A stretch of DNA of 57,545 bases, taken from contig JAZSFX010000041.1 of assembly GCA_045532455.1 (NCBI GenBank), positions 1 to 57,545 on the forward strand. The letters are read 5' to 3'. The number at the start of each line of letters is the position of its first letter. The stretch's first letter is position 1. Origin of the DNA: Ornithomonoglobus_A sp045532455. Its GTDB lineage: Bacteria > Bacillota > Clostridia > UBA1381. A program made the translations under genes and the position numbers. The notes under the pieces are model-generated. The model worked only from the letters and a program-made list of their open reading frames with translations, was not told the DNA's origin and made no database searches. Shown in pieces: positions 43,906 to 52,681 of this stretch.

Positions 43906-43938
43906 AAAAACACCAATATATATAAATCGGTGTTTTTT
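43906..43938 (-). terminator. Terminator of carD
   Basis: AAAACACC and GGTGTTTT arms with AT-rich loop between the carD stop and ispD start; T-rich behind it on the - strand. Confidence 0.7.
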
Positions 43939-43969
43939 CCGCCTAAAATGGTGTAATGTCTTTACAATA

Positions 43970-44455
43970 CTACAATAGCTCCAGGATGGTATCCTCTATA
44001 ATGCTTTCTATATCGCTTTTTGAAGCAAACGAGGATAAAATCAGCTCACTTAAAACAATTTGCTTTGCACTCGAAAGGACTTTTCTCTCGTTTGTGGAAA
44101 GCCCTTTCTTTTTCTCGCGGTACATAAGGTCTTTTAAAACTTCAAGAACCTGATATATATCGCCTGATTTGAGCTTGTTGATATTTTCCCGTTGTCTTTT
44201 GTTCCAATTTGTGTCGTCTTTTAATGAGATTTTTCTGAAGGTTTCTAATATTTTTTTTGCTTCGTCAGCGTTTGCAACCTCTCTTAAACCAACCTTTTCG
44301 GAACCAGATACAGGAACGCTTGTTGTCATTCCTCCAACAGCCATCCTGATGGTGTAATAATCCTGTTTTTTACCCAGAACTTCGATTGTTCTGATTGCCT
44401 CGATAGTGCCTGCTCCGTGCATGGGATGGACTACTGTGTCGCCTACTTTATACAT
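43970..44455 (-). CDS. carD: CarD family transcriptional regulator
   Basis: The 161-residue protein starts MYKVGDTVVHPMHGAGTI, the Tudor-like RNA polymerase-interacting domain (~1-60), followed by a helical domain (~75-161: YQVLEVLKDLMYREKKKGLS). CarD proteins bind the RNAP beta subunit and stabilise open promoter complexes. It has a long leader (~200 bases) with a hairpin, read from a consensus promoter at 44660-44688. Confidence 0.92.
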   Translation of the reverse strand: MYKVGDTVVHPMHGAGTIEAIRTIEVLGKKQDYYTIRMAVGGMTTSVPVSGSEKVGLREVANADEAKKILETFRKISLKDDTNWNKRQRENINKLKSGDIYQVLEVLKDLMYREKKKGLSTNERKVLSSAKQIVLSELILSSFASKSDIESIIEDTILELL

Positions 44456-44501
44456 TTTAAGTTCTTAGCCTTTCTGCCCACAAAACTTTATAAATTAAGA
44501 A

Positions 44502-44536
44502 GTTATACGTCATGTTTGGGCAGATGGACGTATAAC
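44502..44536 (-). promoter_or_regulatory. Hairpin in the carD leader
   Basis: GTTATACGTC (44502-44511) and GACGTATAAC (44527-44536) form a perfect 10-bp stem about 50 bases before the carD ATG; no T run, so more likely RNA-stability or translation control than termination. Confidence 0.5.
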
Positions 44537-44659
44537 AAAGAACTTATTTGCTTTGCCATATTGTGTTTATAACACTAAAATCGCTACACAATAAAGTTGC
44601 TTGATTGTATTATCGGTGTGCGCCATAAGGCATCACACACAATTTTACTCTATAGTATA

Positions 44660-44688
44660 ATTATACCACAAAAAAACCCAAAAGTCAA
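44660..44688 (-). promoter_or_regulatory. Promoter of carD
   Basis: On the - strand TTGACT, 17 bases, TATAAT. The 400-base gap 44456-44855 otherwise contains the leader hairpin and a family 1 element. Confidence 0.85.
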
Positions 44689-44738
44689 TTTAATAAACAA
44701 AAAAACAAAAAAAAATACTATGTATAAAACAAAATACA

Positions 44739-44836
44739 AAAGAGAGGGCAGTATGTATTAATTCTTTTGCTCAGACAGACAAATTCTTACAAATTTGAAA
44801 CTCACAAATCGAATTAATACACACTACCCTCTCTTA
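44739..44836. repeat. Hairpin repeat family 1, copy E (type I core, inverted)
   Basis: Arms AAGAGAGGGCAGTATGTATT and AATACACACTACCCTCTCTT; the core CAAATTC-TTAC-AAATTTG is reversed relative to copies A, C and F. Placed 20 bases after the pfkA stop on the - strand. Confidence 0.8.
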
Positions 44837-44855
44837 GTAGTGCATTATTTTAATT

Positions 44856-45830
44856 TTATATAGCAAGCATTTTTGCAAGCTCTACAAGGTCATCAGAAAC
44901 ATACTTTGTTTGTGATAAACCCTCTTCTATATCTACGTCGATAATCTCGGAGTCCTTTGAGCAGACAATTCGATTTTGCTTTCCTTCTCTTAAAAGCTCA
45001 ACTGCCTTTGCACCAAATCGTGATGCCATTACTCTGTCTCGAACGGTAGGATTTCCGCCTCTTTGAACGTGGCCGAGGATTGTTGTTCTTGACTCTACGC
45101 CTGTTGCTTTTTCGATTCTCTTAGCCAAATCCATAGCACCGCCTACACCCTCTGCAACAATAACAATTGCGTGGTGCTTTCTTCTTTGCTTTGCCTCGAG
45201 AATAGGGCGGATAACGTCAGTATCAAAATCCCACTTTCTCTCGGGGATAAGGATAACGTCTGCACCTGTTGCAATACCACTCTCTAAAGCGATATAGCCG
45301 GCAGAGCGTCCCATAACCTCTATAACAGAACATCTCTCGTGTGATTGACAGGTATCTCTTAGCTTATCGACCGCGTCTATAACAGTGTTAAGACAAGTAT
45401 CAAAGCCTATTGTGTACTCTGTTGAGCTTATATCGTTATCGATTGTTGCAGGAACTGCGATTGTGGGAAGTCCTGCAGCGCATAAGTCCTTTGCGCCGCG
45501 GAATGTTCCGTCGCCGCCTATTGCAACAAGACCGTCAAGCGAGAAGACCTTTGCAATATTAACAGCTTGCTCAATGCCCTCCTGAGTTTTAAACTCGGGA
45601 CAACGTGCAGTTTTGAGCATTGTACCGCCCATATTGATAATACCCGACATATCTCTTGCGTTAAGCTCTCTTATTTCGCCGTGGATAAGACCGTTGTAGC
45701 CGCGCTCAATACCCATTACCTTAATACCGTAATATGAGGCAACTCTTACAACTGCACGCACTGCCGCGTTCATACCCGGAGCGTCGCCGCCGCTTGTAAG
45801 AACACCTATTGTTTTAATTTCTTTGTTCAT
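44856..45830 (-). CDS. pfkA: ATP-dependent 6-phosphofructokinase
   Basis: The 324-residue glycolytic enzyme has GVLTSGGDAPGMNAAVRAVV, the nucleotide site GGDGTFRGAKDL (Gly after GGD, the ATP rather than pyrophosphate type), the catalytic TIDNDISSTEYTIGFDT and the substrate-binding EVMGRSAGYIALESG. ATG behind GAAAGG. It sits downstream of dnaE with a small gene between, a common clostridial order. Confidence 0.96.
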   Translation of the reverse strand: MNKEIKTIGVLTSGGDAPGMNAAVRAVVRVASYYGIKVMGIERGYNGLIHGEIRELNARDMSGIINMGGTMLKTARCPEFKTQEGIEQAVNIAKVFSLDGLVAIGGDGTFRGAKDLCAAGLPTIAVPATIDNDISSTEYTIGFDTCLNTVIDAVDKLRDTCQSHERCSVIEVMGRSAGYIALESGIATGADVILIPERKWDFDTDVIRPILEAKQRRKHHAIVIVAEGVGGAMDLAKRIEKATGVESRTTILGHVQRGGNPTVRDRVMASRFGAKAVELLREGKQNRIVCSKDSEIIDVDIEEGLSQTKYVSDDLVELAKMLAI

Positions 45831-45858
45831 ATATATTCATCACCTTTCAGGTTGTTTT

Positions 45859-46050
45859 TCAGTTAAACAGTTCTTCTTCAAATATAAGGTTTTGCGCCGC
45901 CTCAAGCTCGGGCTGGGGCACATATACCTCATAAAATATTTCGTCTGATTTTCTGCTTATAACTTTTGTTATAATATTATTTGCTCCAAGAACGGATAAT
46001 AGTCGTTTAATTTGTTCCTCGTTATGTGATACAAAAACTGTGAGCCACAT
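45859..46050 (-). CDS. Small conserved-type protein, possibly DUF2007-like
   Basis: 63 residues starting MWLTVFVSHNEEQIKRLLSV and ending EEELFN, with the beta-alpha-beta pattern of short ACT-like/DUF2007 proteins, whose function is unknown. ATG behind GGGAG with good spacing and a position 29 bases before pfkA support it as a real gene. Assignment to a family is tentative. Confidence 0.65.
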   Translation of the reverse strand: MWLTVFVSHNEEQIKRLLSVLGANNIITKVISRKSDEIFYEVYVPQPELEAAQNLIFEEELFN

Positions 46051-46150
46051 ACAATTAATCTCCCTTCAAAATATCACTATTTATTATTTTAGCTTATTTT
46101 GTCGAAAAAAGCAAGCATAATAAAAGAGCAAAAATCAAAGCTTTTTTATG

Positions 46151-49100
46151 TTATTTTTGTGTGTTTTGTATATTCAGTTTTACACAATCCTCGCCAAAAA
46201 TCCTCTTTAAATCCTCAATCGCAGACGGGTGGTTATTAAACCATAGCTTTCTTGGGGCTGCGACCTGCTTATGAGTATCCTCAAAGAACAGACGCACCTC
46301 AGTATCTCCGCTATACGGCAAAAGCGCGTCGCTTACGTTTTTTAGTGTATCGGGTGAGGAAGTGGGCAGCTTTATATACAGAATTTGCTTTTTGGGACAT
46401 TCCTTTTGGTTATTCTCTATTGCCTCGTTTACTTCTTTTGCCTCCTGAACAATTATCTGTACGCTTCCGTCTTCTCGCGTGCTTACTCTGCCATATATCA
46501 CAAGGATATTATCCTCCGACATTATATATGAATAATTTGCAAGCACTTTCGGGAATACAATACATTCCACCGACCCGTAAATATCCTCAACCTCCAGAAA
46601 AGCCATCTGTGTATTGTTACGTGTTGTCTTGTTTTTGCGCGAAGCAACAGAGGCACAGATAGTTAAGGGCATATCGTCTTTTACCAAAACATTTCCGTCT
46701 TCGTCGGCAATTAAATCACTGATGGTATGTGTTATTATTCCTTTTACTTTTTCGGAATATTCCTCCATAGGATGACCTGAGAAATACATTCCTGCCGCAA
46801 GCTTTTCATTTTTTAGCAATACCTTTTTTGGAAGCTCATCAATATCGGGGAACTCCATATCCTTGCCCGATGACGCCTCATCATCAAAAAGAGTAATCTG
46901 TCCCGCAACATTTTCGCGGCTGTTTTTCCACGTTCCGTCAACTGCCGATTCGTATACCGACAGAAGCTGTGAGCGCTTTATTCCCATAGAATCAAACGCA
47001 CCGCAGTTTATTAAACCCTCTAGGGCGCGCTTGTTTAAATCGCAACCCACAATTCTGTCTATAAAATCAGAAAAGCTCTTGAACTCGCCGCGCTCATTTC
47101 GTTCCTTTACAAGATTTACAATACAGTTTCTGCCTACATTTTTTATCGCAGACAAGCCAAAACGGATAGCACCGTCCTCTACTGTAAAATCCTCCGAGCT
47201 TTTGTTAACGTCGGGCGGAAGTCGTTTTATTCCCATATCGGTACAGTTTGCGATATAGTGGTTTATTTTTGCACTGTCATCTACGCTCGAAATCAAAGAC
47301 GCCATAAACTCAACAGGATAAAACGTTTTAAGGTACGCGGTCTGGTACGTTACAAACGCATATGCCGCCGCGTGCGATTTGTTAAAAGCGTAGTTTGCAA
47401 AGTCGTTTATTTCGTCGAATATTGCAATGGCGGTTGCTTCGCTTATTCCGTTTTTGATACAACCTCTAATTTCGCCATCGTCAGAGCCATAAATAAAGTT
47501 CTGACGTTCAATCTTCATGGCGTCGGCTTTCTTTTTGGAGATTGTTCTTCTCATAGAGTCCGCCTTGCCCATGGAATACCCCGCAAGATTACGTACAATT
47601 TCCATAACCTGCTCCTGATATACCATACAACCGTAGGTAACATTCAGTGTCTGCTCAAGCAAGGGGTGCTTGTAGGTTATACCCTCGGGATTTTGCTTGT
47701 TTGAGATGTACCTGGGAATCTGGTCCATAGGACCCGGGCGGTAAAGAGCAATTCCCGCAATGATATCCTCTAAAGAGTCAGGCTTTAGCTCTTGCATAAA
47801 CGATTGCATTCCGGCACTTTCCATCTGGAAAACACCCTCAGTATTACCGCTTGATATAAGCGCAAAAACTTCTTTTTTGTTGTAATCGATTTTATCTAAA
47901 TCTATTTTTATATTATGTGTTTTTTCTATGATTTTTATTGCATTTTCAATTACTGTTAAATTTCTCAGGCCTAAAAAGTCCATTTTAAGAAGACCTAAGC
48001 TTTCAACTGTATCCTTTGTAAACTGCGTGGTTACAAAGCCTTCCTTGTTGAGTGTCAAAGGCAGATAATTCACTATCGGCTCGCTTGTTATAACAACACC
48101 TGCCGCGTGAGTTGACGCATGACGCGGCAAACCCTCAAGTGCCATCGAAGTATCAATAAGCTCTTTTATCTTCTCGTCAGTATCATATGCACTCTTTAAC
48201 TCACTTGAAACCTCAAGTGCCTTTTCTATTGTCATTTTAAGCTCGTTCGGTACAAGCTTTGCAACTCTGTCTACGTCTCCATAGGGGATTGCGAGCGCTC
48301 GTCCCACATCGCGTATTGCAAGACGCGCTTTCATTGTTCCGAACGTTACAATCTGCGCCACCTGCTCACTTCCGTATTTTGAAACTACGTAGTCTATTAC
48401 CTTTTGTCTGCCCTCGGGCGCAAAGTCTATATCAATATCGGGCATGGAAACACGCTCGGGGTTTAAAAATCTTTCGAAAATAAGCGAATATTTAATAGGG
48501 TCAATACTTGTTATTTCAAGACAGTACGAAACAAGACTTCCTGCTGCACTGCCTCTGCCGGGACCCACCATAACGTTGTTTTCGCGTGCAAAGTGAATAA
48601 AATCCCATACTATGAGGAAGTAATCCACAAAGCCCATATTTTCTATAACGCCGATTTCGTATTCAAGCCTTTCATTAAGCTCGTCGGTTATATTTTCATA
48701 TCTCTTTTTTAGTCCGTCAAAGCAAAGCTCTCGTAAATACTCGGAGGCAGTTTTTCCCTCGGGTACGTCAAATTCGGGCAGATGACGCGAGTCAAAATCA
48801 AACTCGACGTTGCACATATCGGCAATCTTTAGAGTATTTTCGACCGCTTGCGGAGCAAATGAGAACAGCGAGGACATTTCATCATACGATTTTATGTAAA
48901 ACTCCTCTGTTTCGAACTTCATTCTGTCTTCGTCATCGACAGTTTTATCCATTTGTATGCACATTAAAACGTCTTGATATTTCGCATCCTCTTTTGTTAC
49001 ATAATGTGCGTCATTTGTTGCAACAAGACCAACACCAAGCTCTTCACTGAGCCTTACAAGCTGAGGAAGAATTTGCTTTTGCTCGCTAAGACCGTGGTCC

Positions 49101-49624
49101 TGAATTTCTATATAGTAATTTTCCTTGCCTAAAATATCAATGTATTTTTGCGCGCATTTTTTTGCACCCTCATAGTCTTGTGCCAAAAGCTTTTTTGGTA
49201 CTTCGCCCGCAATACATGCACTGAGCGCAATAAGTCCCTCGCAGTTCTTAGAAAGAAGCTCAAAATCAATTCTCGGCTTGTAGTAAAAGCCCTCGGTATG
49301 TCCCGCACTAACAAGCTTTATAAGGTTTTTGTAGCCTGCCTGGTTTTTTGCAAGTAAAATCAGGTGGCTTGTTTTGTTATCTATATCGTGCTCTTTGTCA
49401 AAACGACTGCGCGGTGCCATATACACTTCACAGCCAATAATTGGTTTTATGCCCTGTGCCTTGCATTCTCTGTAGAAATCAATAACACCGTACATAACGC
49501 CATGGTCGGTTATTGCGCAAGACGACATTTTAAGTTCCTTGGCACGCGAAACAAGCCTCTTAATCTGGGATTCCCCATCAAGAAGACTGTACTCGGTATG
49601 AGTGTGTAAATGACAAAATTCCAT
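46151..49624 (-). CDS. dnaE: DNA polymerase III alpha subunit (DnaE type)
   Basis: Start moved to the ATG at 49624 behind GAGGAGGAAG; 1157 residues. The PHP domain opens with HLHTHTEYSLLDG and AITDHGVMYG. The polymerase core shows VGPGRGSAAGSLVSY and the catalytic Asp pair in MPDIDIDFAPEGR, then EGVFQMESAGM and GYSMGKADSMRR. Helix-hairpin-helix and OB-fold (~970-1080) regions follow. In Firmicutes this DnaE works beside PolC in replication. Confidence 0.96.
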   Translation of the reverse strand: MEFCHLHTHTEYSLLDGESQIKRLVSRAKELKMSSCAITDHGVMYGVIDFYRECKAQGIKPIIGCEVYMAPRSRFDKEHDIDNKTSHLILLAKNQAGYKNLIKLVSAGHTEGFYYKPRIDFELLSKNCEGLIALSACIAGEVPKKLLAQDYEGAKKCAQKYIDILGKENYYIEIQDHGLSEQKQILPQLVRLSEELGVGLVATNDAHYVTKEDAKYQDVLMCIQMDKTVDDEDRMKFETEEFYIKSYDEMSSLFSFAPQAVENTLKIADMCNVEFDFDSRHLPEFDVPEGKTASEYLRELCFDGLKKRYENITDELNERLEYEIGVIENMGFVDYFLIVWDFIHFARENNVMVGPGRGSAAGSLVSYCLEITSIDPIKYSLIFERFLNPERVSMPDIDIDFAPEGRQKVIDYVVSKYGSEQVAQIVTFGTMKARLAIRDVGRALAIPYGDVDRVAKLVPNELKMTIEKALEVSSELKSAYDTDEKIKELIDTSMALEGLPRHASTHAAGVVITSEPIVNYLPLTLNKEGFVTTQFTKDTVESLGLLKMDFLGLRNLTVIENAIKIIEKTHNIKIDLDKIDYNKKEVFALISSGNTEGVFQMESAGMQSFMQELKPDSLEDIIAGIALYRPGPMDQIPRYISNKQNPEGITYKHPLLEQTLNVTYGCMVYQEQVMEIVRNLAGYSMGKADSMRRTISKKKADAMKIERQNFIYGSDDGEIRGCIKNGISEATAIAIFDEINDFANYAFNKSHAAAYAFVTYQTAYLKTFYPVEFMASLISSVDDSAKINHYIANCTDMGIKRLPPDVNKSSEDFTVEDGAIRFGLSAIKNVGRNCIVNLVKERNERGEFKSFSDFIDRIVGCDLNKRALEGLINCGAFDSMGIKRSQLLSVYESAVDGTWKNSRENVAGQITLFDDEASSGKDMEFPDIDELPKKVLLKNEKLAAGMYFSGHPMEEYSEKVKGIITHTISDLIADEDGNVLVKDDMPLTICASVASRKNKTTRNNTQMAFLEVEDIYGSVECIVFPKVLANYSYIMSEDNILVIYGRVSTREDGSVQIIVQEAKEVNEAIENNQKECPKKQILYIKLPTSSPDTLKNVSDALLPYSGDTEVRLFFEDTHKQVAAPRKLWFNNHPSAIEDLKRIFGEDCVKLNIQNTQK

Positions 49625-49664
49625 TTTCTTCCTCCTCGCTTGATAATTTTGTGTATCTTTAATG

Positions 49665-49690
49665 GTTCGTGTCAAGTCAAAAACAAAAAA
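49665..49690. repeat. 26-bp direct repeat, left of the FAD oxidoreductase gene
   Basis: Starts GTTCGTGTCA and ends AAACAAAAAA; matches 50975-51000 at 22 of 26 positions. It ends exactly at the gene's stop codon. Just beside it, 49639-49660 resembles the left end of repeat family 2. Confidence 0.6.
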
Positions 49691-50890
49691 TCATTTAATC
49701 TCTTTTTCGTGAAGAACTACGCCATTTGCAACAAGTAATTCTTGAAGTTCATTAATATCTATCTTCGAGAAATCATCTGTCATCGATGCCGCTGTCCCTG
49801 CTGCCTGACCGGTTACAGCACAGCATGGTATAACTCTCATAATGTCCCACATTGTTTCACTTACTGAAGTGCAACGACCGGCACATATAAGATTTTTCGC
49901 TTCGGAATTATACAAAGTTCTGAATGGTACCTCATATACAGGTCCCCTCTTTTTCCAATTTGAAACCATACCTATAGAGTCTTCAAAATATTTGTGCATC
50001 TCTGTATGAGATAATTCATACTCTCCAACAATTCGCCTTGTCATTCTTATTTGTGGCGTTGTAGCTATAGTTACCGGCAGAAGAGCATCATCACTTTGGC
50101 GCTTTTTCAGAAAATCTGCATATGTGGATTGGTGTGACATACACATTTGCTCAGACAGTTCCTCACCGCAAAGTCCCGAAAACCTCTTAGCAACAAGTGG
50201 TTTAACCTTGTTTTCTTCACTTTTTTCTTCATCCGGAATATCTGCACAGCCAACCATATTAAGTTTATAACCATCATTTCCTACCGAATAGTACCATGCA
50301 GCAAGTACATTTCCCTGATTAAATTTCTCAGTTGGAACACCTGCAAAATGTGCAACATCGCAATCTCCGGTTGCATCAACCACAGATTTAACCTGATAGG
50401 CAGCTCTTCCTGATTTATTTTCTGTAATTATATGTTTAATTTTATTTTCACTTACATTTACTCCAACAGCATATGTTCCATACAGTATGTCAACTCCTTC
50501 ACCCAGAAGAAGTTTTTCTGCCAGAATAGCAAAAAGCTGCGGATTATACTGAACCTCAAACCTTTTATCTGTTTCTGTGCGTGTTCCTTTATTTTCAAGC
50601 CAATTTTCAGGATACTTATCCTCCGCACCATGCAATATTGACAAACGAAGAAGTTCCTCTGCTATACCAAACGATACTTGTCTGCCAAAGCCATCACAAA
50701 GCGGAAGATATACTGTTATAATACCTGCCGTACCAAGACCACCAAGCATATACTGTTTCTCAAAAAGAACAACTTTACTACCATGTCTTGCTGCTGCTAA
50801 TGCTGCAGATATTCCAGCAAAACCTCCACCACATATTGCAACATCATACGCTCCTTTTACCTCTGTCTTCATCTGCTCGTTTATTATCAT
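49691..50890 (-). CDS. FAD-dependent oxidoreductase (FAD_oxidored type)
   Basis: Start set at the ATG at 50890, nine bases from GAGAGG. The 399-residue protein has the dinucleotide motif VAICGGGFAGISAALAAARHG, YMLGGLGTAGIITVYLPLCD, a central VVDATGDCDVAHFAGVP and the C-terminal NLICAGRCTSVSETMWDIMR with TGQAAGTAASM. These match flavoproteins found in sugar/uronate and lipid operons, without cofactor partners visible here. It lies between whiA and dnaE, which are usually adjacent in Clostridia, and is bracketed by 26-bp imperfect direct repeats, so it may be an insertion. Substrate unknown. Confidence 0.85.
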   Translation of the reverse strand: MIINEQMKTEVKGAYDVAICGGGFAGISAALAAARHGSKVVLFEKQYMLGGLGTAGIITVYLPLCDGFGRQVSFGIAEELLRLSILHGAEDKYPENWLENKGTRTETDKRFEVQYNPQLFAILAEKLLLGEGVDILYGTYAVGVNVSENKIKHIITENKSGRAAYQVKSVVDATGDCDVAHFAGVPTEKFNQGNVLAAWYYSVGNDGYKLNMVGCADIPDEEKSEENKVKPLVAKRFSGLCGEELSEQMCMSHQSTYADFLKKRQSDDALLPVTIATTPQIRMTRRIVGEYELSHTEMHKYFEDSIGMVSNWKKRGPVYEVPFRTLYNSEAKNLICAGRCTSVSETMWDIMRVIPCCAVTGQAAGTAASMTDDFSKIDINELQELLVANGVVLHEKEIK

Positions 50891-50974
50891 ATTTAACATC
50901 CTCTCTTATATTTTCAATAAGCTATCTTTACTATAAAGACTGTACAATCTAGATGCCAAGATTTTTTAGCATAT

Positions 50975-51000
50975 GTTCGTGTCAGGTTTGAAACAAAAAA
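50975..51000. repeat. 26-bp direct repeat, right of the FAD oxidoreductase gene
   Basis: Partner of 49665-49690 (22/26 identical), ending two bases before the whiA stop codon. Confidence 0.6.
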
Positions 51001-51002
51001 CA

Positions 51003-51677
51003 TCACAACATTTGAGCAATCTGCAAAATTCTTTCCAATCTATGATTAACGCCCGACTTACCAATGGGCGGGTCAAGTCTCTCGCCAAGCTTTTTTATGC
51101 TATCCTCGGGATAGCGGTGCCTTAATTCACCAATCTCCTTTAATGTGTCGGGCAACTCGTGCCATTTTTTTGCCGCCTTTATCTTTTTTATTGCAATCAG
51201 GTGTTTTGAGGCGGCTTTTGCCACCTTATCTGCATTGGCATTTTCGAAATTAACCTTTCGGTTTATCTGGTTTCGCATATCCTTTTCAATCTGCACACCA
51301 AAAAACTCAAGAGCGTCGGCACTGTCGCCCATCAACCCCAAAAGGTCGGCAATCTGATTTGCCTCTTTTATATATACAATTATATAGTTTTTTCGTTGCA
51401 TAAGCTTTGGTGTAAGTCCGCTGAGGAACAAGAGATTACACAAAAAATCCGCCTCATTGGCATTTTTTGTAATAAACTCAAGATGATAACCCTTTTGCGG
51501 GTCGCTTACCGAGCCATGCCCCAAAAATGCACCGCGAATATACGAAGCTATACAACATTGCGATAAATCCGTATTTAATACCTTATGGTTTTTACCCGCC
51601 GTCTCTGCTTTTTTGCAATCCTTACACTCAGCACCAACCTGTAAAAGCCTGTCCTTTATCTGAGAGGAAAATGACAT
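51003..51677 (-). CDS. whiA: WhiA-family DNA-binding protein, N-terminally reduced
   Basis: Start at the ATG at 51677 behind AAAAGGAG; 224 residues against ~310 usual. The opening MSFSSQIKDRL is the family start, but what follows jumps to CIASYIRGAFLGHGSVSDP, the second LAGLIDADG-like half; about 85 residues of the first half are absent. The C-terminal helix-turn-helix is complete: DMRNQINRKVNFENANADK, SIKKLGERLDPPIGKSGVNHRL. WhiA affects cell division and chromosome segregation in Firmicutes. Part of the hprK-murB-rapZ-whiA group. The HTH and overall frame being intact argues against a pseudogene. Confidence 0.88.
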   Translation of the reverse strand: MSFSSQIKDRLLQVGAECKDCKKAETAGKNHKVLNTDLSQCCIASYIRGAFLGHGSVSDPQKGYHLEFITKNANEADFLCNLLFLSGLTPKLMQRKNYIIVYIKEANQIADLLGLMGDSADALEFFGVQIEKDMRNQINRKVNFENANADKVAKAASKHLIAIKKIKAAKKWHELPDTLKEIGELRHRYPEDSIKKLGERLDPPIGKSGVNHRLERILQIAQML

Positions 51678-51691
51678 TATTTTCTCCTTTT

Positions 51692-51790
51692 GCTTGATTA
51701 TTTTTTGCATCTCACATTTTTGTGCTCATTTACGTATAAATATACGCGGCAATCGCGCAAAAACGCAAGCTGCACCAAAATTCTCTGCGC
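51692..51790. repeat. Repeat family 2 copy between rapZ and whiA
   Basis: Contains GCTCATTTACGTATAAATAT, ACGCGGCAATCGCGCAAAAA and TTCTCTGCGC, as in the 29706 copy. Occupies the place where mgfK (yvcK) normally lies. Confidence 0.65.
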
Positions 51791-51804
51791 TTATTTTAAA
51801 TTTC

Positions 51805-52659
51805 TTACTTATTAATATCACGACAAATTAAATTAACGTTATAATCCAAATCCTTTAAAAAGTCAGAGAGCTCTTGTGCCATAGTAACACTGCGGTGCTT
51901 TCCGCCTGTGCAGCCTATACCCACGGTGAGCGATGTTTTGCCCTCTTCTATATACAAAGGCATAAGGAATTTAACCATATCCTTGAGCTTTTCCATAAAC
52001 TCAACTGCAGACGGAAAGCTTAAAACATAATCGCGCACTTCCTTATCTCTGCCCGTTTTGTGCTTCAGCTCGTCTATATAGAACGGGTTAGGGAAGCACC
52101 TTACGTCGTGCACAATATCGCAATCAAGCGGTAATCCGTACTTAAAGCCAAAGGCAACAACGTTTATGTTAATATAATTTTTACTGTTTTTTGCTTTGTA
52201 TAACTCCTTTAGCTTTGTAAAAAGTCCCATAGGTGTGAGGTTGGTTGTGTCTATAACACAGTCCGCCTCGTTAAGTAAAGAGGATAGTAGAGCTCTTTCC
52301 TCCTTAATTGAAGCCAATAACCCGTCGTTGTTTTCTATCGGGTGCATACGTCGTGTTTCCTTGTAGCGTTGTACAAGAGTTTCGTCGGAGGCATTAAGGA
52401 ACAACAGTTTAACGTCAAAATCCTCACATCGCAGTGCATTAACTCTCTCAACAAGCTCGCTTATCATTTCGCCTACACGAATATCCACCACTATTGCAAC
52501 ATTTTCAAATTTCCCCGAGCTTGACAAAAGCTCACCAAAGGTAGGAATAAGCATCGGCGGCATATTATCTACGCAAAAAAAGCCCATATCCTCCAAAAAT
52601 CTTATAACTCTTGTTTTTCCCGAGCCGGACATTCCCGTTACTATTGTAAACTGCTTCAT
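51805..52659 (-). CDS. rapZ: RapZ/YvcJ family nucleotide-binding protein
   Basis: Start at the ATG at 52659, nine bases from GGAGG; the TTG two codons earlier is too close. The 284-residue protein has Walker A GMSGSGKTRVI, VDNMPPMLIPTF, VDIRVG, the QRYKETRRMHP region and the C-terminal GIGCTGGKHRSVTMAQEL. E. coli RapZ guides RNase E to GlmZ; the Firmicute homologue YvcJ affects competence and cell-envelope metabolism. Coupled to murB upstream. Confidence 0.94.
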   Translation of the reverse strand: MKQFTIVTGMSGSGKTRVIRFLEDMGFFCVDNMPPMLIPTFGELLSSSGKFENVAIVVDIRVGEMISELVERVNALRCEDFDVKLLFLNASDETLVQRYKETRRMHPIENNDGLLASIKEERALLSSLLNEADCVIDTTNLTPMGLFTKLKELYKAKNSKNYININVVAFGFKYGLPLDCDIVHDVRCFPNPFYIDELKHKTGRDKEVRDYVLSFPSAVEFMEKLKDMVKFLMPLYIEEGKTSLTVGIGCTGGKHRSVTMAQELSDFLKDLDYNVNLICRDINK

Positions 52660-52681
52660 CGCCAACCACCTCCGATAAATG

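Noticed and set aside
47258..47704. 148-codon ORF antisense to dnaE
   Set aside because: Overlaps the well-supported polymerase gene and lacks a ribosome site.
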